A stretch of 64,000 nt of DNA from Puccinia triticina (GCF_026914185.1 NC_070571.1:620001-684000); one strand, 5' to 3'. Positions 1 to 11,905 are shown, numbered from the stretch's first letter. The notes: a model not told the origin generated them from the letters alone. Numbers and translations: made by a program.

Positions 1-176
1 TATAAAATCAAACACAGTCATAAGTCATAATTGACTGGGGACAGTCAATAAGTTGGGGGAGGATGTGGTCATTATTCCTGTGTTTGTAGGAGGAAAAATT
101 CAAACTTTTATGTGTACTCACAAAACGCCTCAAGATATGGCCAAATGGACATCATAAATGGAATCTAGGACCAAAA

Positions 177-1354
177 CACCAGGAAAAAAAAATAGTCACT
201 TGATGGCAAGTGACATGATGCAGCTTTGGTTTCTGCTCCAGAGCTACTCCAGCGCTGCTCCAAGTCTGCTCCACCAGCACTTGTAGAGCTTGCAGGACTG
301 CACCAGAGCACTCAATGTGGCACAGTCAGCTGATCCTATTTTTTTCCCAGGAACAGCTGAGCAGTAGGCATTGACTGAGCCTGGGCCAAAGCTGAGCATT
401 GGCTGAGCCTGGGCCACAGCTGAGCATTGGATATTCCAAGCCTGAAACAAATCCAAGTGTCAGCTGGACCAAGAATATTACAAATCTGAGCATCAGCTTA
501 GCCAACAATGGTCCAAAGCTGAGCATCATCTTGGAAAAGGCTTGTGCAGAGCTTAGGATCAGCTGGGACAATACTGTTCCAAAGATTAACACCAGCTGGG
601 CCAAAAATTTTCAAAAGCTGCGCATCAGCTGAGCCAATGCTGGTACAAAGCTGAGCATTGGCTGAGCCAAGGCTGTTCTAAAGCTGAGTATCAGATGTTT
701 TGAGACTATTCAAAAGATTAATATGACCTGAGCCAAGGCTGTTCCACAGCTGAGCATCAGCTGAGCCAAGGCTGGTCCACAGCTGAGCATCAGCTGAGCC
801 AAGGCTGGTCCACAGCTGAGCATTAGCTGAGCATCAGCTGAGCCAAGGCTGGTCCACAGCTGAGCATTGGCTGAGCCAAGGCTGGTCCACAGATGAGCAT
901 AAGCTGTTACAGAAGTGGTCAGACTCAGAATCTGAGCATTGGCTGGGCCGAGATTTAGCCAAAGCTGAAAATCAGCTGAGCCAATACTGGTCCAAAGCTG
1001 AGCATTGGCTGGGCCAATGATAGTCCTAATCTGAGTCTAAGCTGAGCCATGACTGGAATAAAGCTGGAAATAAGCTGGGCCAGGACTGGTTCTGATCTGG
1101 GCAACAAAGCTGAGCATGAGCTGGGCACCAAAGCTGAGCATAAGCTGGGAGCTAAAGCTGAGTATCAGCTGACCAGAAATGGGGATCAGTGGTGCCCAGC
1201 AAAAACTGAGGATCTCCTGTGGAAATTCTTAAACTGGTTAGATGGTGGGTAGATGGTGGGTAGATGATGGGTAGATGGTGGGTAGATGGTGGGTAGCCCG
1301 CTGGAGCTGGCATGATGTCACTTGTCATCAAGTGACTATTTTTTTTTCCTGGTG
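177..1354. mobile_element. Non-autonomous TIR DNA element inside the LTR (CAC ends, 3-bp duplication)
   Basis: Inverted ends of about 46 bp: the left end starts CACCAGG plus an A-run and continues AATAGTCACTTGATG; the reverse complement of the right end matches with only a few differences. It is flanked by AAA on both sides (174-176 and 1355-1357). The uninterrupted LTR at 61489 reads straight through the equivalent site, which supports insertion. CAC termini with a 3-bp duplication fit the CMC (CACTA-like) superfamily; that assignment is inference. No transposase is encoded; the interior is tandem repeat. Confidence 0.75.
355..1297. repeat. Degenerate minisatellite (GCTGAGCATCAGCTGAGCC unit) and an 11-bp tandem repeat
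   Basis: Roughly 30-40 bp degenerate units built on GCTGAGCATCAGCTGAGCCAAGGCTGGTCCA fill the body of the TIR element, here quoted only in part (core GCTGAGCATCAGCTGAGCC). The right end, about 1238-1297, is an 11-bp array of TAGATGGTGGG. The units contain the short palindrome CAGCTG. Open frames across the stretch follow the repeat and are not considered coding. Confidence 0.8.
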
Positions 1355-2248
1355 AAATAACCCCTAGTCACCCACTGAAACCACCCTCATATCTCTACCG
1401 GATCAGAAGATACGCAAATCACCCCTTTCACGCACCAGTCTGAGTGGGTTCACACACAGACTCAACTCTTGGCTACCATACTTGGCATAATGCATACGGC
1501 ACATGAATTCCTTTTCTTCCTTCCTTTTATCAGTCCTCACCTCCTATTTTCTCTTTGCATATGTTTGTTTTCCATTTGCATATCTTTGATCTTGGAAAAT
1601 CCCTGTATGAATATATATGATCCTGTTTGCATATCAAAGGGACGCATTGTAGATAGTCTAGCTAAATTCCCTCACAGCTGTTCCCCTCTAGCTAAATTCC
1701 CTCATCATTTTCTATATAAGGAGGCCTCTGCCTGCCAGTTGTTCCCTCCTCATGCCATCCGGCGGTCTATGTTCCCTACTCACTTATCACTCATATTATC
1801 TATCCATATCACAGTTATCAGCTCACACCACCACTCAGTTCACATACCTTTCACACTTTATTTGAAATTCATATCACCGCTCAGTCACACACCTTTCACC
1901 AGTAACCAGTCCCCGGTTCCACTCCTGGTTGAGCTTAGCTCCCTCTCACCCTCATCACCCCTCACGTTCTGAACTTATATAACCTCAGGCCAAGGACCTA
2001 GGTTCAAGCCCCACTCGAGACATCAAGTCACCGTCACCTATCACATACATCAGTAACCCCATCAACCTTGGACATCGACAACAATCCTCTTATATATCTC
2101 ATCTTCAAACATATCCTATCACAAAAATAAATTGCCAAGCTTACCTTGGTGGTCTTGTTTTCTGATATACAGAAAGGCAGAGCTTGCACCTCATCCATAC
2201 CTTTCGCCATTCAGCAAAAGGGTCTCACGACACCTTTTGAGTCTTACA

Positions 2249-4110
2249 CCGGTCATCAAGGGGAGTAACATCTCTTCTTGATGACCGGTCTGTGCTGGTC
2301 ACCGAGGGGACTCACACCTCTCGATGACCGGCGCGGACCGGTCACACCTCCCGATGACCGGGACAGACCGGTCATCGAGGGGACTCACACCTCAATAATC
2401 GGTCACACCGGTCATCGAGGCTAATAACACCTCCTCTCAATGACCGGTCATCACTGGTCATCGAGGTGAGTCACATCTCTCAATGACCGGTGTGGTGAGC
2501 AAAATGGTACAGACGGTCCATGGTTCAAGATCCAGATGAAGACTCAAGATTCAAGTGACCAGTTATCAAGATCAAGCCCTCAAGATTATCCATCTCAAAT
2601 TTCAAGCTCAAGATTCAAGATATTATGATTGATATTGATGATTATTGTTGATTTTTCTCTCTGTTCTTTTTGATCCATTGCACCCATCCTCTTATGTTAC
2701 TCTCCTCATTTTTCTATGTATGTGGTTGATCTTTTCTTTGTGTGTGTTTTGTTTTGTTTGTGTTGTGCAGAGCTTGTTTGTAGTTAGGGATGTGATGAAC
2801 ATGTCTGTGACATGTTCACTTCCTGGAGTCTGAGTTCGAAGTTTGGACTCAGATGAGGGGGAGGCATGGCAGTCTTCTGATCCACGAAATACACCATCAA
2901 GATTCTCAGATCCTTATCCTTATCACCTCATTAGATCCTTATCAACCTTCAAGATCCTCATCAGCATCCCTTTCCAGATCCTCAACCCCCAAACCCGCCA
3001 ACAAGTCTCACTGACAGTGTTGTTCAACCCCCTTTCTCTGGTTTTCTCAGATCTCATTCATCCTAGGACCTCACAGGAAGGCAGGCTCATCACCACTTTC
3101 CCTTCCCAGCGCTGTCGCCGGCCTAGCACCGGACGAAGCTCCACACCGGTCAGACCGGTCATCAAGGGTAATAACACCTCTCGATAACCGGTGATGACCG
3201 GTCATCAAGGGTAATAACACCTCTCGATGACCGGTGATGACCGGTCATCGAGGTGAGTCACATCCCTCGATGACCGGTCAGACCGGTCATCGAGGTGAAT
3301 AACACCTCTGGATGACCGGTGTGTACCAGTCATCAAGGGAAGGTGCTACTCTCAATGACCGGTCGGTCTGACCGGTCATCAAGAGGAGGTGCTGCTCCCC
3401 TCGGTGACCGGCACAGACCGGTCATTGAAGGGACTCACACCTCTCGATGCTCCCAATGACCGGTCGGTCATCGAGAGGGCTCACACCACTCGATGACCGG
3501 TCAGACCGGTCATCGAGGTGAGTCACATCTCTCGATGACCGGTCTGTGCCGGTCATTGAGGGGAGTAACATCTCCTCTCGATGACCGGTCAGACCAACCA
3601 GTCATTGAGAGTAGCACCTCCCCTCGATGACTGGTACACACCGGTCATCCAGAGGTGTTATTACCCTGGATGACTGGTCTGACCGGTCATCAAGAAATGT
3701 GACTCACCTCGATGACCGGTGATGACCGGTCATTGAGAGGTGTGAGTCCCCTCAATGACCGGTCTGACCAATCATCGAGAGGTGTGAGTCCTCTCGATGA
3801 CCGGCGGTGACCGGTCATCGAGAGGTGTGAGTCCTCTCGATGACCGGTCTGTGCCGGTCATTGGGAGGTGTGACTGATGACCGGTCCGCGCCGGTCATCG
3901 AGAGGTGGGAGTCCCCTCGATGACCAGTAAAGACCGGTCATCGAGAGTAGCACCTCCCCTCGATGACTGGTACACACCGGTCATTGAGAGGTGTGACTGA
4001 TGACCGGTCCGCGCCGGTCATCGAGAGGTATGAGTCCTCTGGATGACCGGTCGTGTGAGTCTCCTCAATGACCGGTCCAGACCGGTCATCGAGAGGTGTG
4101 ATTGCTGTGG
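2249..4110. repeat. Palindromic minisatellite (GACCGGTCATCGAG units), split by a solo LTR
   Basis: Units of about 35-45 bp alternate GACCGGTCATCGAG with its reverse complement around a short spacer such as GTGAGTCACACCT, so each unit can fold into a hairpin. The block runs 2249-2490 and resumes 3146-4110 around the solo LTR. The same unit type fills the TIR element at 30837-31667, suggesting this block is the interior of a related element whose ends are not recognisable here. Confidence 0.85.
2491..3145 (+). mobile_element. Solo LTR (family of the element at 62418)
   Basis: Starts TGTGGTGAGC and ends CTCCACA. It is flanked by CCGG at 2487-2490 and 3146-3149. Content matches the LTRs at 15118 and 62418: CAAGATTCAAG runs near the start, a T-rich stretch, GAGGCATGGCA, and a CTAGCACCGGACGAAGCTCCA tail (quoted in part; core AGCACCGGAC). 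It is about 650 bp against about 840 bp for the copy at 62418, so it has internal deletions. Because the minisatellite it sits in is full of ACCGGT, the 4-bp duplication alone is weak evidence. Confidence 0.7.
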
Positions 4111-5095
4111 GCACTCCAAAAAAAAGGAGACTTGGAGTGCACCCCAATGCACTCCATTTGGTATTTGCTAGCTGGAGTGCAAAGCCAAAATCCTTCACTG
4201 AAAAGGTGGAGTGCTTCGAACTTAACACAAGTCCCCTGCTGCGGGGTGCGCCAGCCAGTTGGCTGGCTGGTTGGTTCGCGAAGCGAACCCCCCCGCAGGG
4301 GGGACTTGCGCCTTAGGTCGGCAAACCCGCGTGATGAGTTTCCCACCTTTTGGTGGGAGAAAACTCCAGCCTTGAATTACACAATGTCCTCAAAACTTTG
4401 AGGATCTCTGAGCAGGTTTTATGGAAGAGCAGCATCTTCCTGTTCATCCAACCCAAACTCAGAACAAGTACATAAACTTGTGATTTTATAATGATTTTCA
4501 TAAAATCACACTTTGAACTTTTTTTTGCTCAAACGAGTGGTTTGAGTACCCCGCGCACACCAAAACAAGTCCTCGGGAGCTGAAAACAGACAGTTTTCAA
4601 AAATCTTTATAAAATCAGTGAGGACCAGTACAACAGGATACATAACACCAAAAGAAAGACAAGAAGCAGGCCTTCATTGTCTGCTAAGGAAATCAGGTGG
4701 ATATGATCAAAGAAGCGGGTACAGGAGGAGGAAGTCAAAAAAGAGGGTTTTCCCGCGAAATCAAAAAACTCATCACGCGGGAATCCCGACTTAAGGTATA
4801 GGCCTCCACTGGCGTGGACAGCTCCGCTGCTTGCTACCGCTCCCGCCCGGAGGCCTAGTTAAGCTCGGGAGTGCTTGGGCTTGCACTCCATTTTTTTTGG
4901 AGTGCATCTAGCTGCACTCCCCTATTTTGGTCAATTTTGGAGTACCCAGTTGTGTACTCCAAGAAACATGGAGTGCCCATCTGGGGACTCCATGTTTTGG
5001 GAGTACAAAATCAAGGCACTCCAACTTTTTTGGAGTGCTGGCCCCCCAAAGCCAAAAATGTGGAGTGCATGAAGTAAAAGTTTGGAGTGCATTTA
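4104..5095. repeat. Inverted-repeat (fold-back) element with GGAGTGC arms
   Basis: Motifs GGAGTGC/GCACTCC recur at 4108-4225 and 4868-5090, on both sides of a core. The core has a perfect 16-bp inverted repeat (4326-4341 and 4766-4781, CCCGCGTGATGAGTTT) and GC-rich hairpins such as TTCGCGAAGCGAA near 4275. No open frame resembles a protein family. The exact ends and a target duplication could not be fixed. Confidence 0.5.
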
Positions 5096-7080
5096 GGCTG
5101 ACCCAAAAAAAAACAGAATACTATACGGGCCACTTGTACCAAGGGCCAATACTAGTACAGTTATTAGTATAGGGTGGTACAACCAGACCTATACTATAAC
5201 AGAAAGGCCCAGTTATTGTAGAGTATAGTATAGGCCCATCGTTGTTCCCAAGTCTATAACCCAGATCTGCAGAAATTAATCAAAAAATGAGAGCACAGAC
5301 TCTCTGGTTAATACATAGCGTGTTTGACACGCAGCTGCCTGGAGGACCATGCTCGCTAATAGTGACTAGGTAGCTCGTAGCAGGTTTGGCTGATAGTAAA
5401 CCACCAAAAGTATGTATACTTGTCTTTTACCGGTGTGGAACTCATAAAAGATCAGGAAAGAGCTGTGAGGGGAAATAGTAAAATACACTACTAATAATGT
5501 AGAAGAGGCTACAGGTGCTGGTGAGGCTGCCCTCTTGACTAATGCTGATGGAGAGAGGGTTACACTAAGAAAAAGAAAAGGTGTGGCTGATGATATCTTT
5601 GACTTAGATGGCTTTAACACTAATGGGTTTGAGGTGTATCAATCCTACTGAGTAGAGAGGAGAAGTGAGATGAGGGGAAAAGCAGAAGCTCTTGAGACAC
5701 TGGGAGATGAGTCAAGGTTCTGAGGTAAAAGGTAAAGAGATATATGCTGGGAGATATATTTCAATGGGGTGAAAGTGTATCTAAGTGGGGTGTGTAAAAG
5801 GGTAGCTACAGAGTGTATGTGGGGGGAAGGTGCATACAAAGTGCAGTGGGTGAAAGTGCATGATGGGGATACAACATCTAGAGGCGTGTTTATATATGTG
5901 AGAAGTACTACAGGGGGGGTAATACATGATGAGCATAGTATCTGAAGATGAGCAGTAACGATGAAGGTGCAATGACCAAGGAGTGTACATGAAAGGTAAC
6001 TATGTAGAAGATGAAATAATGATGAGCAGAAGTGACAGATATGAGGCCCAAGAAGTGTACATAATGAAGATGAGCATTTGGTAATAGCTACAGGAACTAT
6101 GAAGGAATGTACTGCTGATATCATATGAAGGGAAAAATGTGTAATGAAACTATGTATAATCTGCAGTCCTATGTAGCTATTGTACTAATTAATGATGTAT
6201 GTACTAATGCTAAGGATCTGTATGAAGAAAATACCTGCCAAAACTATGAATGCCAATAACTGCTGATCCATTTGGAAATCCTAGGTGAAATGAGTGGGTG
6301 ACTAGGGGTAAAATGGGGTGTAAAAGCTGAATATGAAGTAATAATGAAGTATTTTGGAAGGGTTTATGTGATATGAAAGTGATGATATGAACAGGAACAG
6401 GGTTACCACAGTGTTTGAGACTGTAAATCTGAAAGAATTCAAAGAACTAAGAGATTTATTCCTGTCAGACTCGCCATTACTCTATATAAAATTTTTGATA
6501 GGAGCAATAGGAAACTTGAGGTTTACCTAAGAGCAGACACTAGACCATTCTTTACTAATGAGAGAAATGAGAAATAGAAGTTGGAACCTCAACGGTTCAA
6601 AGGCTGATTTGATCTGATCTGCTTCAGTAAGCGCAGTATCAGTCCTCTTTTCCTTTCCTTTCCTTTTCTATGGGAATCTTTTATTCCTTACTTTGATCCA
6701 GCCAGAGACCAGGCAGGTTCCAAAGCTTAATTAGCTTCCGCAAAACGACCAAGAAGGGTTGGAACGTTATCTGTAGATATTTGTCATTTCATTTATAGTC
6801 TTTTGTTTCCCATTCACTGCTTCTAACACAAACACTTACCAAGTTTTTCTCCGGCTCTTTGAGCAGAATCAGTGTTTTTGGTTCTTCTGTCTTTGGATTT
6901 GCCTAAAGAACATTTAATGGTGCATTAGCAACTATCTTCCCATCTGTCTTTGATTTGGATTGAACTAATTACCCTTGGTAGTAGTTGTGATCCTCTCAAA
7001 CAGTGGTCCAACTTCGGGATTTCCCTTGAGCTGAATCTGTTAATTAACATGATTTAAACCATTTTATTTCATCTTTTCCA
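5096..7080. other. About 2 kb without a recognisable gene
   Basis: Unique-looking AT-rich sequence. A short + frame ending near 5650 (tail DIFDLDGFNTNGFEVYQSY, then stop) reads like the end of a coding sequence but is too short to classify. Minus-strand open frames at 5645-6124 have low-complexity composition and no family motif. A purine-poor stretch near 6640-6665 (CCTTTCC repeats) is simple sequence. Confidence 0.4.
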
Positions 7081-7680
7081 AACCGCTGCGCTACCGCTGA
7101 AGCGCAGCGGTTCAGCTCTACGTGACCGATTCTTTTAGCGCGCTAAAATCATCTTTTTTTCCCAGGGAAAACAGAAAGCGGTTAGCCCAGCGGCACAAAA
7201 AACCGCTGCGCTAAAAGCAGCGCAGCTGTTACAACATTGCGTGGAGGAGGTTGTGACCAATATGGTGGGAGCTCTTCATAATGGCTGCTGCAATCCGACA
7301 AAGCGGCTTGAGAAGGCAACTGAGTACACCCGTCCAAGGGAGCAGATGAAGTACTTTCAGGTCGAGTGATTGTTGCTGGAGGGCGGGGGCCAATGAAGGT
7401 TGGCCAGAGTATTGGGTAGCGGGTGTGGTTAAGGGGAGAGGAGTGATTTCTTGCACCAGATGTAAGAGAGAGGCCGAGTGGCGGTTGTGCTCTGTAGCCT
7501 TGTCTTTGAGTGATGCAAATCCAGTTCACTGGGCAGGTAGAGCCACGTTGGGCTGCTACGCTAAACTACGCTATTTTAGCCCTAAATTTTAGCGTAGCGG
7601 CAAAAAGCGCCGGCCTTTTTTGAATAGCATTAGCCCGCTGTTAGCGCCGCTATGCTGAAATAAAGCGGCTCTGAGAGCAT
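7081..7680. repeat. GC-rich inverted-repeat element (GCGCAGCGG/CCGCTGCGC hairpins)
   Basis: The left part (7083-7225) repeats CCGCTGCGCT and AGCGCAGCGG. The right part (7550-7675) repeats TTAGCGTAGCGG and AGCGCCGCTATGC. Both ends can fold on themselves, and the block contrasts with AT-rich surroundings. It ends at AGAGCATCCGCATTGG, a motif close to the end of the MITE at 37887. No gene is visible; open frames on the minus strand are not convincing. Confidence 0.45.
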
Positions 7681-7905
7681 CCGCATTGGGTGCTAGGATA
7701 GGCTAGGTTAAACCCCCAACTTTAGTCCGGACTACTGCTAATCCACATGCTCAACTGCATTGGTTCAGATGATCTCTGGGATTAAAAGGGCTTAGTCTAG
7801 TCTAACACTTGCATCCTCATCAATAAAATACATTGGCTCCCTACCTCCATGGACTAAAACAAAGAAATATCAATAATACAACACCATCTCCGCCTTGGTT
7901 GCCAA

Positions 7906-9468
7906 ATGATTCAAGATCTGCTTGAAGAAGAAGAAAGAGTGCAAACCCTCATTGATGAACTTGATTCTGACTCCGATGAAGAAGATTCAGAACTAGAAGG
8001 TACTAAAATACAAAGACAAAACATTGACCATGACCAATACAATTTCCACGACCAGCTAATGGCTGATTACATTAATGAAAATGCCAGGTATTATTAACAA
8101 TCCTGCGTTTGCTGGATGGAACTCAATAAAATCATCATCAAAATGCTAGGTATATAAAAAAGGAGTTTTCTTGATGTTTTTGGCTGTACAAGGAAGTATT
8201 CAGGCACATTCTTCTTGACCTGACCTCAAACTACCCATACTTTGTCCAGAAACCAGAATGTATTGGGAAGCTTGGACTCAGCCCGGAACAGAAATTGACT
8301 GCTGCCCTCCAACGGTTAGGTTACAAGATTCCCTTTGATGCAACCAGAGAATATTTTGGCCTTGGGAAAACATCTCCTTCTTCTGTGGTGCAATCATCAA
8401 ACTTTACGGTCCAACCTATCTGCAAAGCCCAACTCAAGAGGATCTCAAAAGAATTTTGAGTCAAAATGCTGCACAAGGCTTTCCAGGATGCCTCGGGAGC
8501 CTTGATTTCATGTATTGGGGTTGGAAGAACTGTCTAACTGCAATGCTGGGCAGTTTCAAGGAAAAGAGAAGACCCCCACGCTTGTTTTGGAGGTGGTCGC
8601 AACCAAAGACACGTGGATCTGGCATTCTTTCTTTGGAACCCCGGGCGCACTGAATGATATTAATGTACTTGATTGCTCTTGGCTTTTCCAAGCTTGGCTG
8701 GCTGGCACATCCTGGAATATTGGGTTTGAGGTTCAAGGCCATGTATAAAAGAATGCCTACTATCTAGCCAATGGCAACAAAGGGTAGTTACTTTTTCATT
8801 TAATGCTCTTCTTTTGTCTTCAATTTCAAATTAGAAACCAAAGATAAATTATGTCAGCTAGGTAAAATAGTCAGAGCGTTACTCTAAAAATTGGTGAAAC
8901 AATTTTCCATTTTTGTCAAAAGACTGACTAGATATCCCTGATTCCATGTCCAATTTTTATTTACTAGTAAAGTAAATAAATTGAATAAAAATCATACATG
9001 GAATCAGAGATATGCAATCAGCCTTTTGACCAAAATCAAAAATTATTTCACCAATTTTTAGAGGAGAGCTCTGACTTTTTGATCTAGCTGACAGAATGTA
9101 TTTTTTTGCTCCTAATTTTAAATTAAATACCAAACAAGAAAAGTAACTGATAGTAACTGATAAAGTAACTACCATTTGTTGCCAATGGGCTTTATCCCAG
9201 CTGGGCGACTGTGATTGAGTAAAAAGGGTTGGAGGCACAAGATCAAGCAACAAAATACTATACCAAAAGTCAGGAATCTGCTTGGAAGGACGTTGAACAA
9301 GCATTCAGAATCTTAAAGGCTAGATGGAAAATCCTCACAAGGCCAGCTCTCCAGTGGTATCCGGGCGACATTGCCAACATCATGAACACGTGCATAATTC
9401 TGCACAACATGATGGTTGAATATTGGTATCTGCTGTGGTGGCCCATTTGGTTGACTGCTAGTTGTTGA
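7906..9468 (+). pseudogene. PIF/Harbinger transposase (HARBI1-like DDE nuclease), degraded
   Basis: The order of a HARBI1-like transposase is visible across several frames. An acidic N-terminus (7906-8097) is followed by a helical region around 8230-8390 (GLSPEQKLTAALQRLGY). The DDE core follows at 8460-8770, with GFPGCLGSLDFMYW carrying the first Asp, then TWIWHSFFGTPGALNDINVL. The C-terminal part (9187-9430) has DVEQAFRILKARW and NIMNTCIILHNMMVE. It is broken by frameshifts between 8450 and 8540, stops near 8747, and the 411-bp MITE at 8773. The C-terminus runs directly into a Copia LTR at 9463. It would cut and paste its element in the nucleus; this copy cannot. Confidence 0.85.
8773..9183. 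mobile_element. MITE with ~190-bp inverted arms inserted in the Harbinger transposase
   Basis: The ends are GGCAACAAAGGGTAGTTAC and its near-complement CTACCATTTGTTGCC. It is flanked by AAT at 8770-8772 and 9184-9186. Removing it restores the transposase frame: LAN before joins G-LYPSW-ATVIE after. The two arms match over most of the element, so it folds into one long hairpin. A 3-bp duplication with GGC ends suggests a Harbinger-type MITE. Confidence 0.85.
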
Positions 9469-9580
9469 GGTTTTGTTTTTTTCCTTTCTGTTTCAGTGTG
9501 CTTCAAAATTATCACTTGTCTTTCATCTTTCTTCATTCTGTGACATGTGTATGTAGGCATCTAGCTCAACGGGTGTGTGT

Positions 9581-10972
9581 TGTGGTAGACAGAAAAGTGA
9601 AAAATCAACAGTTTTTTCTCATACATATATTTACACACCCTAGTCCTCAAGATACCACCAAATAGACCTCAGAAATGGATTCTACGGCCAATTTTACCCC
9701 TATTCACCACTGGAACCCTGCTGGATTGGAAGTTACACCCTCTTGGACCCTCATGGACACAGCCAGCCCCAGTCATCAACCTGTTGCAACCCTCAAGTCA
9801 CCTTTCCCAGGTATATACGCATACTCAGCCCCAGCCAAACACATACTCTTTTCTATCCCTCTTATCTCCACTGCATATGCAGGGGACCAACCCCATTTCT
9901 TCTGTATTTGACATGTCCCCGCTTCATTTATGCACCCCTTGCAGCAACAATTACGATACATGTATTGTATAGGCTATACATTGTATTGTATTTTCATGCA
10001 GATACATTCAATTATGATAAATACATTTTGTATTGGTTTTGCCAAACAATTCCAATGATACATAGGTACAGTTTTTGGAAAAAATTACAATACAGATACA
10101 TTTATTTTGATATTTTTCCAATACGATACAGTGAAATACAATTACATGTATTGTAATTGTTGCACCGTTGCTTGCAGCTGCATGCAGTCTTCTGACCCCA
10201 TTTCTGCACTCCTTGCATTAGTCTGACATCACTCATGCACCTCTTGCATGAGGAACCCCTGTATTTGACATTTCCCCACTTTGTTTATGCACTCCTTGCA
10301 TTAGTATGACATCATCTTTCATTTCTAACCCCACTTTCTGCCTGTATTTAGTATCTTCTGACACCACTTGTATGCAGCCCACCGGCTAAAATCCCTCATT
10401 TAGGGTCCCCCTTGTAGCTAAAATCCCTCACATTTGTCTATATAAGGAGCTCTCCCCCCCAGTTGTTTTTCCCTCAGCTCAGTATTCCCCAGTTATACAG
10501 ATATCACCCATTAGCCTTTATCATCACCCTTACACTTTATAACATTACCATATCATCCCTCTCATCTGCAATAACCACTGAGCTCACTCTCATATCTCCT
10601 GGTTGCATATCACGCACCTGTCACGAGTTACCCGGTTCTTCGTTCAACTCCTGACTGAGACATATACCCTCCTCAGTCCAGACACTCTTCTCAACTTCTT
10701 ATATCACCCTCTTGAGGACCTGTGTTCAACCCCCACCGGAAACATCAAGTCAACTTTCACCCTTTCCCTCATCATAAACCCTCTGAACTCTCACATACCT
10801 GTCATCAAACAACTTCATCTGGAACTAGACCAGACCTATCACTTGATTAAAACTTGCCAAGCTTAGCTTGGTGGGTCTTGTTATCTGATAGTATAGAAGG
10901 GCAGAGTTTGCACGTCCATCATCCCCTTCTCCATCCAGCAAAAGGGTTTCACAACCGCTTTTGAGTCTTACA
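9581..10972 (+). mobile_element. Ty3-like LTR with an inserted MITE
   Basis: Starts TGTGGTAGACAG and ends GAGTCTTACA, with a TATA box (TCTATATAAGG, about 10438-10446). It matches the reverse-strand LTR at 47002-48188 almost throughout and, more distantly, the LTRs at 64 and 50750. It carries a 226-bp MITE (9945-10170). Its flanks differ: GTGT before, GCGC after. It may not be a simple solo LTR but the product of recombination between two insertions, which would also explain the missing 5' half of Copia-1. The stretch 10973-11054 after it is unassigned. Confidence 0.8.
9945..10170. mobile_element. Short TIR MITE (CAAC...GTTG ends, ATACAATAC-rich)
   Basis: It lies between two copies of CTTGCAG (9938-9944, 10171-10177). 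The reverse-strand LTR copy at 47810-47850 has only one CTTGCAG at this place and no insert. The ends are CAACAATTAC and GTAATTGTTGCACCGTTG. The body is rich in GATACATGTATTGTAT motifs. A second family member sits at 15337. A 7-8 bp duplication suggests a hAT-like origin. Confidence 0.75.
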
Positions 10973-11054
10973 GCGCCAAGAGAGACGCAAAACTTGACTT
11001 GGGCTGCTCCATCTTGATGATGCCCTACATGGATCAGGTCAAGAACCCGGCGTC

Positions 11055-11905
11055 TGATGACAATCCCGAGGTACCACGGGTACCGCTGGCGGGTACCGCG
11101 GGTACCGCCTGTGATATTTTTTGGTGTGGCAGCGTCCTGCTGTCCTGCTTGCTCCATCCAGTTTTTTGCCGTCCTTTGCAACAAGCTGGAGGGCAAAAAA
11201 GCCACTGTTCGCCGGGAGGGACTCCTCCCGGCAAGCACTGGCTCTCCTCTTCAATTGGAGGAATCCCTCCGGTCAAGGAGGAACTGATCCATCTGATTGG
11301 AGGCATGTACACCTCTTCGACCGGAGGAATGGCTCCGGTCAAAGAGGCAAGTCCACCCAGCGAGCTGGATATGCGTCCAGCTCTCCAGGTGGACATCCCT
11401 CACTGAGCTGGATACATAAATGTATCCAGCTCACCAAGATGACTCATCTCTCGCCAAGATGGATACACAATATCCAGCTCGGCTAAGGAGGTCTCACGGC
11501 GAGCTGGACACATCCAGCTCCCTTGGAAGATTCCTCTTGGCAAGCTGGATACATATGTATCCAGCTTGGCGAGGGGACTCCTCCAGCTCATCAGGAGGTT
11601 CCTCGGTGGCCGCAAGCTGGATGCAATATGTGTATCCAGCTCCCCAGGAGTAGTCCCCTTGGCGAGCTGGATATGCCGAGAGGAATCCTCCCAGCTTGCT
11701 GGGAGACCTTCGCCGAGCTGGATCTACCGAGTCAAGGCCCTCAATCCCCCGGGGGGTGGGAGGTACTTGTAGGCGGTACCTGGGTACCGCACCGCTTTCC
11801 GGCCAAAACCCGGTACCTAGTACCGCACCCGGCACCGCTGCGCGGGTGCGAGGGGTACCCGCCAAGCGGTACTAGGTACCCACCGCGGGTACCGGATGAC
11901 TATCT
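11055..11905. mobile_element. Palindromic-minisatellite element with GGTACC-rich ends
   Basis: The left end reads GATGACAATCCCGAGGTACC and the right end, reversed, AGATAGTCATCCGGTACCC; both continue with repeated GCGGGTACC. The interior (about 11210-11740) holds AGCTGGATACATATGTATCCAGCT-type hairpins (core GCTGGATACA) and GGAGGAATCCCTCCGG motifs. It sits in the Copia-1 integrase, whose frame resumes at about 11905. Ends of the same type occur at 24636 and 29797. Its open frames are translations of the repeats. Confidence 0.6.

Larger units (their letters stand above)
1..2248 (+). mobile_element. 3' end of a Ty3-like LTR retrotransposon: polypurine tract and 3' LTR
   Basis: The first 63 bases are the end of an internal region, closing with a polypurine tract (51-63, AGTTGGGGGAGGA). 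The same tract precedes the 3' LTR of the complete Ty3 element at 61475-61487. The LTR starts TGTGG at 64 and ends GAGTCTTACA at 2248. It aligns by eye with the 903-bp LTRs at 50750 and 61489: the early stretch around the CTCAAGATA motif, a TATA box (1712-1718), and the tail with CCAAGCTTACCTTGG and AGCAAAAGGG. Without the 177-1354 insertion the LTR is about 1.0 kb. The flank after it is CCGG; the 5' end lies outside the window. An open frame at 1469-1972 lies inside the LTR and is not taken as a gene. Confidence 0.8.

Noticed and set aside
1469..1972. 167-codon frame
   Set aside because: Lies wholly inside an LTR and is Ser/His/Leu-rich because of pyrimidine-rich DNA.
2249..4110. CRISPR-like array of palindromic repeats
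   Set aside because: Spacers are not unique and the repeats alternate orientation. The organism is a eukaryote and no cas gene is present.
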